Assembly: GCA_023436495.1 (NCBI GenBank)
Contig: JAEZIT010000057.1
Coordinates: forward strand, 1-13,825
DNA length: 13,825 nucleotides
Source: Acidobacteriota bacterium
GTDB lineage: Bacteria; Acidobacteriota; Blastocatellia; Pyrinomonadales; Pyrinomonadaceae
Direction: 5' to 3'
Numbering within the stretch: position 1 is the stretch's first letter; each line of letters starts with the position of its first letter. Position numbers and translations under genes: made by a program. Shown here piece by piece: positions 1 to 6,613 of the stretch. The notes beneath the pieces were generated by a model. The model did not search any database. It worked only from the letters and a program-made list of their open reading frames with translations, and had not been told where the DNA came from.

Positions 1-1608
1 CGGCGTGTGTATCTTTTGCATACACGCGGCGAATATGGCGATACGTCCTTTGAAACGGAAAGCGATTATCATGCCGCGTATGTTCAAGATACGTGGCGGT
101 TTAACCGTTTCGTCACGGCGCTTGTCGGCCTCCGCTGGGAAAAAGAGACCCTAACCGGCAATCCCGGTTCAACGGGCGACCGCGCAAAATATACCTTCAA
201 CGCGAACTGGGCTCCGCGAATCGGCGTCACGGTCGATCCGTTCGGCACAGGCAAAATGAAGGCCTACTATAACTTCGGCAGATTCTTCGAGTTCATCCCG
301 CTCGACCTTGCCGAACGGTCGCTTTCCGCCGAGCAGGACTTCCGCAACGGGCGCTTTGCTCCTGAATGGGCGCCTTGCGTCATCAACGGAGCCTCTGACC
401 GGTGTGCGGTGATCAATTCGCTAGGAACGGTCAACGTCGCGTTTGACGCGGCTCACCTGCTGAATCGCGCAGTGGGCGGAACCGGGGCCGGCCTGACGGT
501 CTCGACCAATGACCCGCAGAATCCGATCTATCCGGGAACCAAACTTGGTTACCTGAACGAGCACGTCGTCGGATTCGAAGCTCAGCTGCCGAGAAACTTT
601 GTTTTTTCGGCGCGCTATATCGACCGTCGAATGAAACGGATCGTCGAAGACCTCGCGGTGGTGTCACCCGAACAGGCGAACGAAGGGCTGTTCGGACAGG
701 TGTACTTCCTGGCAAACGTCAGCAGTCAACTGGACATCGCTACGAACCCGATCCCTCACTTATATACGATCGGCGGCCCGCATCCAGCGGCCTGCGGTCC
801 GGTCGGAGCGAACGGCCAGACAATGTTCGACATCCCCGTCGTTGCCGACCCGCGTGGCGGCTCGGACCTCGGAGCAGTTTGCTTTGAGCCGAACCCGCTC
901 GCCGGCGAGGCGATACCGGACGGGCTTCCTGACGGCTTCCCGGACGCGATTCGAAACTATCACGCCGTTGAATTCGAGGTGAACAAACGCTTCTCCGATA
1001 ATTGGCAGCTTCTTGCCAATTGGCGCATCGCGAGCCTCCAGGGAAATTACGAGGGCCACCTTCGTAATGACAACGGTCAGACCGATCCTTCGATCAGTTC
1101 GCTGTTCGACTTCACAGCCGGCGAGTTCAACCTGCTCGGCGACCAATTTGCGACCGGCCCGCTCAATTCCGATCGCCGTCACGTGATCAATATCTACGGC
1201 AGCTACGCGTTTGGCGAGCGTAGTTTCGGAAGTACTATGCTCGGCGGCCTGAAAGGTCTGAATCTCGGTTTCGGCTTCCATTCCGAATCTGGAATTCCAA
1301 TAAGTGAATACCTCGCCCATCCGGTATATCTTAATGCCGGTGAAATTCCGGTCGGCGGCCGAGGAAAACTCGGTCGAACCGATTGGTACAACCGGTTCGA
1401 CCTGCACGTCGACTATCCGTGGGAATTGAATGAAAGAATGAGGCTGAAATTTGTCGCCGATTTCTTCAATATCACGAATAGCCAAAAGGTCCTGCGTCCG
1501 CAGGAATTTAGAGAACTTTCAGTCGGTGTTAATAACGTCGACTTTCTGCAGCCGAGATCTTTCCACCCACCATTTAATATGCGACTCGGCCTGCGATTCG
1601 AATTCTGA
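1..1608 (+). CDS. TonB-dependent outer-membrane receptor, Oar-like, C-terminal part (5' end outside the window)
   Basis: The reading frame is open from base 1, so this is the 3' part of a larger gene; the GTG at 7 is internal. The roughly 535 visible residues show the alternating aromatic/polar pattern of a transmembrane beta-barrel (YVQDTWRFN, VTALVGLRWEKE, MKAYYNFGRFFE, WQLLANWRIASLQGNY). The protein ends in LRLGLRFEF-type sequence with a terminal Phe, the signal used for outer-membrane barrel insertion. Acidobacterial members usually carry an N-terminal carboxypeptidase-regulatory-like domain and plug, which would lie upstream. Expected role: TonB-driven uptake of a polymer fragment or chelate; the substrate cannot be told. 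The only four cysteines form two pairs (codons at 376/403 and 793/880), probably in extracellular loops. A DGLPDGFPD stretch near 925-950 resembles acidic calcium-binding loops. An intrinsic terminator follows the stop by 13 nt. Confidence 0.88.
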   Translation, partial: RRVYLLHTRGEYGDTSFETESDYHAAYVQDTWRFNRFVTALVGLRWEKETLTGNPGSTGDRAKYTFNANWAPRIGVTVDPFGTGKMKAYYNFGRFFEFIPLDLAERSLSAEQDFRNGRFAPEWAPCVINGASDRCAVINSLGTVNVAFDAAHLLNRAVGGTGAGLTVSTNDPQNPIYPGTKLGYLNEHVVGFEAQLPRNFVFSARYIDRRMKRIVEDLAVVSPEQANEGLFGQVYFLANVSSQLDIATNPIPHLYTIGGPHPAACGPVGANGQTMFDIPVVADPRGGSDLGAVCFEPNPLAGEAIPDGLPDGFPDAIRNYHAVEFEVNKRFSDNWQLLANWRIASLQGNYEGHLRNDNGQTDPSISSLFDFTAGEFNLLGDQFATGPLNSDRRHVINIYGSYAFGERSFGSTMLGGLKGLNLGFGFHSESGIPISEYLAHPVYLNAGEIPVGGRGKLGRTDWYNRFDLHVDYPWELNERMRLKFVADFFNITNSQKVLRPQEFRELSVGVNNVDFLQPRSFHPPFNMRLGLRFEF

Positions 1609-1621
1609 CCTCACCGCAGAC

Positions 1622-1648
1622 GGGGCTGCCTTCGGGCAGCCCTTTTTT
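1622..1648 (+). terminator. intrinsic terminator after the TonB receptor gene
   Basis: A perfect 8-bp GC-rich stem (GGGCTGCC at 1623-1630, GGCAGCCC at 1635-1642) closes a TTCG tetraloop and is followed directly by six T (1643-1648). This is a textbook Rho-independent terminator 13 nt past the receptor stop. It separates the receptor from the TPR gene, which has its own promoter. Confidence 0.93.
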
Positions 1649-1671
1649 ATGATCGGCCAACGAAACTCGGA

Positions 1672-1700
1672 TTCTGAACCTCGTGATTTGGCGCTATAAT
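1672..1700 (+). promoter_or_regulatory. putative sigma70-type promoter for the TPR gene
   Basis: The -10 is a perfect TATAAT at 1695-1700. With a 17-bp spacer the -35 is TTCTGA (1672-1677), a weak match. It sits between the terminator at 1648 and the gene at 1748, predicting a start near 1707 and a leader of about 40 nt. Confidence 0.6.
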
Positions 1701-1747
1701 ATAGTCCTTCACTAACTGAAGGCCGATTAAGTTTTATGGAGGCCCGC

Positions 1748-2800
1748 ATGCGCTCGTTGTCATTCAAGATCTCAATATTCTTTTTAGTAATTACAGGTGC
1801 GGCGATCTTCGCGATGGGACAGCGTCCGGTTCCGCGTAATTTCTCGCTGCAGGTTAACGGACAGATCAGATTTGCCGGTTCCCGAGCACCCGCCGAAGGT
1901 GTTTTGGTCAGTATCGAAAGCTTTACCGGTGGCCTCGTCTCGCAGATCATAACCGATCGCACGGGCAAATTCTCGTTTAGCGGCCTTAACCCAGTGCAAT
2001 ACGAAGTCAGGGCACATCTTCCGGGCTACCTCGACGTGCGCGAGCGTGTCGATCTATCCACTGCGAACACTGGTTATTTGAATATCGAACTGTCGGTGGA
2101 CCGCAATGCCGTTGGCACCGTTAATCGCGTACCCGGCGGTAAGCACGACCTGCTCATACCGGGAGTTATAAACACTGCCATTCCCATTACCGCTCAGGAT
2201 GAATTAGCCAAAGGAAAGTCTGATCTTGCTTCGAACAGATCGGAGGCCTCGGCAGCGGCGGCAGGCCATTTCGAAAAGGCGGTCGCGATTTACCCCGATT
2301 ATTTAGAAGCCCAATTGATGTTGGGCCTAGCTCGCATGGATCTCGGCCAGTGGGAAAAGGCTGAAAAACCGCTTCGCGAGGCGATCCGCATAAACCCTCA
2401 GGCATCGACGGCCTTCTTTGCTCTCGGCGAAGCTTATCGCCGGCAAAAGAAGTATAAGGAGGCCGAGACCGTGTTGGCAGACGGCCTGAAAATCGCCGAT
2501 GATTCCGCACCCGGCCACTTAACGCTTGCAAAGGTCTTGTGGGAAAAAGCGCCGACATCAGAAAACGAAGCGAAGTTCAGAGCCACGGCCCAATCCGCTT
2601 GGGCTGAGGTCAGCCGAGCCCTGAAACTCGCTCCTAACCTCGGCGAGGCTCATTTGCTTGCGGGCAACATGCTGCTGCGCGCGGGCCGCGAAGCAGATGC
2701 CATACAGCATTTCGAGACCTACCTGAAACTTGAACCAAAGGGTGAGTTTGCCGATGCAACGCGTGCCGTTATAAAGAAGCTTAAGGAAAAGAAGAATTGA
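1748..2800 (+). CDS. exported carboxypeptidase-regulatory-like / TPR protein
   Basis: I place the start at the ATG at 1748 (350 aa) rather than the in-frame ATG at 1736. GGAGG at 1738-1742 lies 5 nt before 1748, while the upstream ATG overlaps that ribosome-binding site. Residues 1-21 form a Sec signal peptide (RSLSFK, then a hydrophobic core ending AMG before QRP). Residues about 32-120 match a carboxypeptidase-regulatory-like (CnaB-type) beta-sandwich: GVLVSIESFTGG, TDRTGKFSFSGL, YEVRAHLPGY. Residues about 171-264 and 297-330 are TPR units (AQLMLGLARMDLGQWEKAEK, AFFALGEAYRRQKKYKEAE, AIQHFETYLKLEP). The protein should be periplasmic or outer-membrane associated and act as a binding scaffold; no catalytic residues are seen. 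It follows the TonB receptor, whose family often carries the same N-terminal domain, but a terminator and separate promoter argue against a shared transcript. The partner is unknown. Confidence 0.85.
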   Translation: MRSLSFKISIFFLVITGAAIFAMGQRPVPRNFSLQVNGQIRFAGSRAPAEGVLVSIESFTGGLVSQIITDRTGKFSFSGLNPVQYEVRAHLPGYLDVRERVDLSTANTGYLNIELSVDRNAVGTVNRVPGGKHDLLIPGVINTAIPITAQDELAKGKSDLASNRSEASAAAAGHFEKAVAIYPDYLEAQLMLGLARMDLGQWEKAEKPLREAIRINPQASTAFFALGEAYRRQKKYKEAETVLADGLKIADDSAPGHLTLAKVLWEKAPTSENEAKFRATAQSAWAEVSRALKLAPNLGEAHLLAGNMLLRAGREADAIQHFETYLKLEPKGEFADATRAVIKKLKEKKN

Positions 2801-2812
2801 CCGCGTCGCGGT
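2800..2812. terminator. weak hairpin between convergent stop codons
   Basis: ACCGC (2800-2804) and GCGGT (2808-2812) pair around a 3-nt loop and span the gap between the TPR stop (2798-2800) and the minus-strand hydrolase stop (2812-2814). On the plus strand only TATTT follows; on the minus strand a pyrimidine-rich TTCTTCTTTTCC follows at a short distance. It may be a poor bidirectional terminator. The stem is short, so confidence is low. Confidence 0.25.
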
Positions 2813-3369
2813 TATTTGATGATCGCCTGGATCTCTTTGAATTTTTCGTGGGTGGAGTCACGCATCGCTTCGAACAGTGCCATCTCGACGCTTGACGGAA
2901 CGACTCCGCTCGCGAGCATCTTGTATATGCCCGCGTGTCTGTCATGCTCGAATCGCGATGCCACGCAGTCCGTCAAAAGATGGACTTGAAAACCCTGATC
3001 GAGCAGGTCATGGGCCGTCTGGTTGACGCATACATGCGCCTCGATGCCGCACAACACGACCTGGCTCGCGGCTGCCGCTTTTAACTTGTCCATAAAGACG
3101 CCGGAACCGCAGGAGCTGAACGAATTCTTCTCGACTGTCTCAAACTCCGGAGGCAGCGTGAACAGTATCTCTTCTACAGTCCTGCCGAGCCCTTTCGGAT
3201 ATTGTTCAGTGACGATAACGGGGATTTCCAGAACCTGAAACCCGCGCACCGCCATAGCCGCGCGCGAAGCCACAACCGCCAGATCGCCGATCGCATGACG
3301 AAATGCCTCCTGAATATCAACGACCACAAGGACGCATTTTTCCTTGTCCAAGATCTTCGAATGCGGCAT
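2812..3369 (-). CDS. isochorismatase-family cysteine hydrolase
   Basis: The 185-residue protein has the isochorismatase/nicotinamidase-like fold, with the catalytic triad visible: Asp18 in LVVVDIQEAF, Lys81 in TVEKNSFSS, and Cys114 in VVLCGIEAHVCVNQTA. The family hydrolyses amide or vinyl-ether bonds through the cysteine, and many short members like this (YcaC-type) have no proven substrate. I see neither an isochorismate-pathway neighbour nor a clear nicotinamidase metal site, so the substrate is open. It is the last gene of a minus-strand block. Its ATG lies 13 nt after the stop of the small membrane protein gene, and no good Shine-Dalgarno precedes it, so translational coupling is plausible. 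It should be cytoplasmic, as there is no signal peptide. The 3' end converges on the TPR gene with an 11-nt gap. Confidence 0.88.
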   Translation of the reverse strand: MPHSKILDKEKCVLVVVDIQEAFRHAIGDLAVVASRAAMAVRGFQVLEIPVIVTEQYPKGLGRTVEEILFTLPPEFETVEKNSFSSCGSGVFMDKLKAAAASQVVLCGIEAHVCVNQTAHDLLDQGFQVHLLTDCVASRFEHDRHAGIYKMLASGVVPSSVEMALFEAMRDSTHEKFKEIQAIIK

Positions 3370-3382
3370 AAAAATGATAACG

Positions 3383-3586
3383 TCAGGATAAGGAATCCGA
3401 TTCGGCCGGTTCCGGTTCGCTTACGGGTTCGCTGGATTGCTTCACCGGGTCGTTTGCGGCCTGTTTTAGGCTTTTCTCCTTTCGCAATGTCCGGAAAAAG
3501 ACGTACACCGATGCCGCGCTGAGTACGAGAATCAAAAACATCATCGCGGCAATAAAATAAAGCTCCGCACGGGCTGAACCAGGCAT
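3383..3586 (-). CDS. small single-pass membrane protein, unknown function
   Basis: I do not recognise this 67-residue protein. It has a short N-terminus (MPGSARAELY), one strongly hydrophobic segment at about residues 10-31 (core FLILVLSAASVYVFF), then a basic stretch (RTLRKEKSLK) and an acidic Ser/Pro/Glu tail (EPVSEPEPAESDSLS). By the positive-inside rule the C-terminal tail should be cytoplasmic. It lies 48 nt downstream of the thioesterase stop and 13 nt upstream of the isochorismatase-family start, on the same strand, so all three are probably co-transcribed. The ribosome-binding site is weak. The composition and TM pattern make it look like a real gene, but no homology supports it here. 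No function is proposed. Confidence 0.55.
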   Translation of the reverse strand: MPGSARAELYFIAAMMFLILVLSAASVYVFFRTLRKEKSLKQAANDPVKQSSEPVSEPEPAESDSLS

Positions 3587-3634
3587 TACTTCAAGTGTAT
3601 GCTAGGCAGTTACGGTATTCAAGTCAGGAGGATT

Positions 3635-4087
3635 TCAGTGCGGGGCTTCGTTCGCGGGAAAGGCATCCGTGGCCGCTATGGGTTCGGCCAGAAGTTTTTC
3701 GCGATAAACGTCGGGTAGCGACCTGACCTTTTTGCTGGCGTCCGTAACGAGGTGGAGCGTTTCGCCCTCAGCGACGAGCGCGCTGTCCGCGGGCCTCACG
3801 ATCTCATAAACAAAACGCAGCGAACGACTTCGGATCTCTCCGATCTTCGTTCTCACGACCAGCAGGTCATCGTAATATGCAGGGGATTTATATCGAACGT
3901 AACTTTCGGCTACGACCAGCAGCGAATTGGCTTTTTCCTCCATCTCTTTGTAGGAAAAACCACGCGCCCGGCAATAATCGCTTCGACCCGCCTCGAACCA
4001 GATAAGGTAATTGGAGTGATGGACGATGCCCATCTGGTCCGTCTCCGCATAGCGGACTCGGATCGCCGTCTCATGCCATCCGTCCAT
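3635..4087 (-). CDS. YbgC/FadM-like hotdog acyl-CoA thioesterase
   Basis: The 150-residue protein opens with the hallmark of the YbgC/4-hydroxybenzoyl-CoA thioesterase group: RVRYAETDQMGIVHHSNYL, with catalytic Asp17, His24 and Asn26, followed by the helix IWFEAGRSDYCRARGFSY. Strands such as YVRYKSPAYYDDLLVVRT and RSLRFVYEIVRP complete a single hotdog domain; family members are about 130-150 aa and work as tetramers or dimers of dimers. It should hydrolyse an acyl-CoA in the cytoplasm; chain length cannot be read from sequence. The ATG at 4087 is the only start able to include the motif. It lies just 7 nt past the encoded CCA of tRNA-Gln, with AATTTTTT between and no Shine-Dalgarno, since the upstream bases are the tRNA 3' half. 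It may be read from the tRNA promoter. Two small genes follow on the same strand. Confidence 0.9.
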   Translation of the reverse strand: MDGWHETAIRVRYAETDQMGIVHHSNYLIWFEAGRSDYCRARGFSYKEMEEKANSLLVVAESYVRYKSPAYYDDLLVVRTKIGEIRSRSLRFVYEIVRPADSALVAEGETLHLVTDASKKVRSLPDVYREKLLAEPIAATDAFPANEAPH

Positions 4088-4094
4088 AAAAAAT

Positions 4095-4168
4095 TGGCTG
4101 GGAGACAGGGATTCGAACCCCGATAGGCAGATCCAGAGACTGCAGTCCTACCATTAGACGATCTCCCA
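4095..4168 (-). tRNA. trnQ: tRNA-Gln (anticodon CTG), CCA encoded
   Basis: The minus strand folds into a complete 74-nt cloverleaf. The acceptor is TGGGAGA/TCTCCCA (7 bp), the D-arm GTCT/GGAC, the anticodon arm GCAGT/TCTGC with one T-T mismatch next to the loop, and the loop CTCTGGA gives anticodon CTG (4134-4136). The variable loop is 4 nt, and the T-arm is CGGGG/CCCTG with loop TTCGAAT. The U1-A72 closing pair and discriminator G73 are typical of tRNA-Gln and support the identity. CCA is encoded (4095-4097). It reads CAG codons. Confidence 0.95.
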
Positions 4169-4179
4169 GCGTCATTTAT

Positions 4180-4209
4180 AATTTACGTAACGAGTTCGTA
4201 GGTTGTCAA
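4180..4209 (-). promoter_or_regulatory. promoter of tRNA-Gln
   Basis: On the minus strand a perfect -35 TTGACA (4209-4204) is followed after 18 bp by TAAATT (4185-4180). The predicted start, near 4173, is about 5 nt before the mature tRNA 5' end at 4168, the short leader expected of a tRNA gene. It may also drive the thioesterase block downstream. Confidence 0.7.
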
Positions 4210-4305
4210 ATCGCCCACCGTTTGGCATCGAGTTTCGATTGTCAGCGTTCACAGTTTCGGCTTAGCTGGTTTTCCGTTATCCTTTCTATTTGCAATTAAT
4301 TTGAT

Positions 4306-4764
4306 ATGTCCAACGAAAAAGAGATCCTTACCAACCGCCAAGCCTTTCATGAATACCACGTTCTCGATAAATTCGAGGCCGGGGCCGTTCTGAAAGGAAC
4401 TGAGGTCAAGAGTATTATGGCCGGACGGATCCAACTAAAGGATTCATACGTTTCGGTAAAAGACGGCGAGGTCTGGCTGCTCAATGCCCACATTTCACCG
4501 TATTCCCACGGCAACCGCGAGAACCACGAGCCGCTGCGTTCGCGTAAGCTGCTGCTTCACCGCCGCGAGATCGAAAAGCTTGAAAAAGAAACAGTGCAGA
4601 AAGGAATGACGCTTGTCGTTACAAGCATTTACTGGAAAAACGGCCGGATCAAATTCGAGATCGGCGTCGCGAAAGGTAAAAAGCTGTACGATAAACGTGA
4701 GACCGAAATGCGGAAAACGATCGACCGCGAAACTCGTCAGGAGTTGAAAGAAAAGCTTAGATAA
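4306..4764 (+). CDS. smpB: SsrA-binding protein SmpB
   Basis: The 152 residues match SmpB over the full usual length. The N-terminal LTNRQAFHEYHVLDKFEAG and VLKGTEVKSI begin the OB-fold barrel. They are followed by GRIQLKDSYV, LLNAHISPYSHGN, the RSRKLLLHRREIEKL helix and TSIYWKNGRIKFEIGVAKGKK. The basic C-terminal tail (KLYDKRETEMRK to LKEKLR) enters the empty mRNA channel. SmpB binds tmRNA and delivers it to stalled ribosomes for trans-translation. The tmRNA gene (ssrA) is not in the window. The ATG at 4306 is the natural start by alignment to the family, yet the preceding TTGCAATTAATTTGAT has no Shine-Dalgarno. The gene is divergent from tRNA-Gln, and a candidate promoter for pepA lies within its last codons. 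Confidence 0.97.
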   Translation: MSNEKEILTNRQAFHEYHVLDKFEAGAVLKGTEVKSIMAGRIQLKDSYVSVKDGEVWLLNAHISPYSHGNRENHEPLRSRKLLLHRREIEKLEKETVQKGMTLVVTSIYWKNGRIKFEIGVAKGKKLYDKRETEMRKTIDRETRQELKEKLR

Positions 4765-4772
4765 GTTATAGA
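4744..4772 (+). promoter_or_regulatory. candidate promoter for pepA inside the end of smpB
   Basis: TTGAAA (4744-4749), a 17-bp spacer and TATAGA (4767-4772) make a fair sigma70-type match overlapping the smpB stop codon. The start would fall near 4779, giving pepA a leader of about 43 nt. Read-through from smpB is equally possible, as no terminator separates the two genes. Confidence 0.42.
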
Positions 4773-4821
4773 TAGAACAAGTTTTTGTGCTCACACAAGT
4801 CTAACATTTATTGAGGAACAA

Positions 4822-6324
4822 ATGAAATCTCAAGGAATTAACGGCAATTTTGCCGAAGCCAACGTCGAAGCGCTCGCCGTTACGGTTTTTAAGAACGAAG
4901 ATGCCTCATCCGGGGTACTGAAAGACCTCGATCAGTTGACCGGCGGCCTCATTGCTCCGCTGATCAAGGCTGAAGAATTCAAAGGCGAGATAGGCGATAC
5001 TGCATTGATCAGGTTCAATCCGTCGGGAAAGACAAAAGCGAGTCGCCTTATGCTTATCGGGGTTGGCGACAAGGCCGAGTATAAAGCCTCCGATGTCGAT
5101 AATGTCGCCGGCGGTGCAACCCGCTATCTACGCAAGCGAAACGTGAAAAGCTTCGCGCTGCTTCCCCGATGCGAATCGGCCTCAACAGTCGATGTCGCCC
5201 AAAACGCCGTCGCCGGATTCGTCTTCAGCCAGTTCGAGCTCGACAAATACAAGACCAAGGACAAGAACGAACGTACGGTAAACAGTTTCGTCGTCTGCAT
5301 CGAAGGGGCTAAACCCGCGGATCTTAAGTCCGGCGTCGCTCGCGGACAAGCAATAGGCGAATCGCTGAACTTTACGCGAGAGCTCGCTAATGAACCGCCG
5401 AACATCCTGCATCCGACCGAAATGGCCGAACGCGCCCGCAGAATGGCAAAAGAAACCGGCCTCAAGATCGACATCCTTGACGAAGCTAAAATGGAAAAGC
5501 TCGGCATGGGTTCCCTGCTCAGCGTTTCTAAGGGATCGGAACAGCCGGCGAAGATGATCATTCTTCGTTATACGCCCGAGAAGAATACTGGGGCGAAAAA
5601 TGAATTGCTTGCATTCGTGGGCAAAGGCATCACATTCGATACCGGAGGCATTTCGCTCAAACCCGGCGAGGGTATGGATGCGATGAAATACGACATGTCC
5701 GGCGGCGCCACTGTCCTTGGGACAATGCGTGCCATCGCATTGCTTAAACCTTCAATCCCGGTCATTGGCGTCGTTGCGGCGGTTGAGAATATGCCGGATG
5801 GCAAGGCTTCGCGGCCAAGCGATGTCGTCACCGCCATGAACGGCAAGACCGTTGAGATCCTGAATACAGATGCCGAAGGCCGTCTAATTCTAGCCGACGC
5901 CGTCGCTTATGCTGAACGGCAAGGCGCGACCCGTATTGTCGATATGGCGACGCTGACCGGCGCTGTAATCATTGCCCTCGGTGACGTCAATACCGGCATT
6001 ATGGGTAACGATCAGGAATTTATCGACGAGATCATCGAGTGCGGCAAAGACGCCGGCGAGAACTTCTGGCAGCTCCCGCTCGGCAAGGCCTACAGCAAAC
6101 AGATCCGATCCGACATTGCCGATATCAAGAACATCGGACCCCGCGGCAAAGCCGGCACGATAATGGGTGCCGTGTTCATAGAGGAATTCGTTGACAAAGC
6201 CAAATGGGCTCATCTCGATATAGCGGGCACGGCCTGGGCTGACGCGGCCAAACCCCACCACTCTAAAGGCCCGACCGGCGTTGCCGTTCGAACGTTGCTC
6301 AAACTTGTCGAAAGATCGGAATAA
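4822..6324 (+). CDS. pepA: leucyl aminopeptidase (peptidase family M17)
   Basis: At 500 residues this is full length (E. coli PepA has 503). The C-terminal catalytic domain carries all M17 residues: metal ligands Lys268 and Asp273 (VGKGITFDTGG), Asp291 (MKYDMSGG), Asp350 and Glu352 (NTDAEGRLILADA), and catalytic Lys280 and Arg354. The less conserved N-terminal domain spans about residues 1-170. The enzyme is a cytoplasmic homohexamer with two metal ions that removes N-terminal residues, Leu especially, from peptides, and so finishes protein turnover; in E. coli PepA also binds DNA, which I cannot infer here. The start is fixed by GAGG at 4813-4816, 5 nt before the ATG. It follows smpB by 57 nt, which fits the theme of clearing peptides and rescued products, though that link is only suggestive. 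A terminator ends the unit. Confidence 0.97.
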   Translation: MKSQGINGNFAEANVEALAVTVFKNEDASSGVLKDLDQLTGGLIAPLIKAEEFKGEIGDTALIRFNPSGKTKASRLMLIGVGDKAEYKASDVDNVAGGATRYLRKRNVKSFALLPRCESASTVDVAQNAVAGFVFSQFELDKYKTKDKNERTVNSFVVCIEGAKPADLKSGVARGQAIGESLNFTRELANEPPNILHPTEMAERARRMAKETGLKIDILDEAKMEKLGMGSLLSVSKGSEQPAKMIILRYTPEKNTGAKNELLAFVGKGITFDTGGISLKPGEGMDAMKYDMSGGATVLGTMRAIALLKPSIPVIGVVAAVENMPDGKASRPSDVVTAMNGKTVEILNTDAEGRLILADAVAYAERQGATRIVDMATLTGAVIIALGDVNTGIMGNDQEFIDEIIECGKDAGENFWQLPLGKAYSKQIRSDIADIKNIGPRGKAGTIMGAVFIEEFVDKAKWAHLDIAGTAWADAAKPHHSKGPTGVAVRTLLKLVERSE

Positions 6325-6348
6325 GCCTGTCTGATCGACAGAGACCAG

Positions 6349-6373
6349 GGCCGTCCGAAAGGGCGGCCTTTTT
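6349..6373 (+). terminator. intrinsic terminator after pepA
   Basis: GGCCGTCC (6349-6356) pairs with GGGCGGCC (6361-6368) around a GAAA loop, 8 bp with one G-T pair, followed by five T (6369-6373). A smaller hairpin (CTGTC 6327-6331 with GACAG 6337-6341) lies just before it. It lies 24 nt after the pepA stop. Confidence 0.9.
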
Positions 6374-6556
6374 GCATAAATGCGACGCTCTGATGTTCGT
6401 AACGGCGGATTCTCGCCTTTACAGAATTCCTGCAAAAGACCCGAGTGTCACTAAAATTAACGGAGAGGCCGTTTTGTTATCGCACTCCATTCCGTTCATC
6501 TCGCAAAAAATAAAATACTTCCGTGGTGAAAAACTCAGTTTTTGCTGCGCAATAAA
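6374..6556. other. non-coding spacer between pepA and the lipoprotein pair
   Basis: From the pepA terminator to the next promoter I see no convincing gene. A 62-codon frame at 6372-6560 starts within the terminator T-run and has no ribosome-binding site. The right end is AT-rich and holds a short A/T hairpin (AAAAAC 6529-6534 with GTTTTT 6538-6543) about 14 bp before the -35 box. It could be a regulatory site, but nothing supports that beyond position. Confidence 0.4.
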
Positions 6557-6586
6557 TTGACATAAACGCGTCTAATTATGTCTAAT
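6557..6586 (+). promoter_or_regulatory. promoter of the DUF4344 lipoprotein gene
   Basis: A perfect -35 TTGACA (6557-6562) and a -10 TCTAAT (6581-6586, 5 of 6) are separated by 18 bp. The predicted start is near 6593. The in-frame ATG at 6578 lies between the two boxes and could not be on this transcript, so the ATG at 6614 is the better start. A second TCTAAT at 6571-6576 makes a short direct repeat. Confidence 0.68.
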
Positions 6587-6613
6587 CATATTTCCATCCT
6601 GACACCGGGATCT

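Noticed and set aside
760..1485. 241-codon minus-strand frame inside the TonB receptor
   Set aside because: It lies antisense to a well-supported barrel, has no motif or signal, and looks like codon-bias shadow.
1519..1968. 149-codon minus-strand frame crossing the terminator and TPR promoter
   Set aside because: It would run through a clear terminator hairpin and the start of the TPR gene; composition is not protein-like.
5890..6435. 181-codon minus-strand frame over the end of pepA
   Set aside because: It is antisense to the conserved M17 domain and crosses the terminator; no recognisable domain.
6529..6543. AAAAAC/GTTTTT hairpin before the lipoprotein promoter, considered as a terminator
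   Set aside because: Six mostly A-T pairs would be too weak, and a strong terminator already lies upstream at 6349-6373.
6372..6560. 62-codon plus-strand frame after the pepA terminator
   Set aside because: Starts in the terminator T-run, no ribosome-binding site, ends at the next promoter, and the peptide has no recognisable feature.
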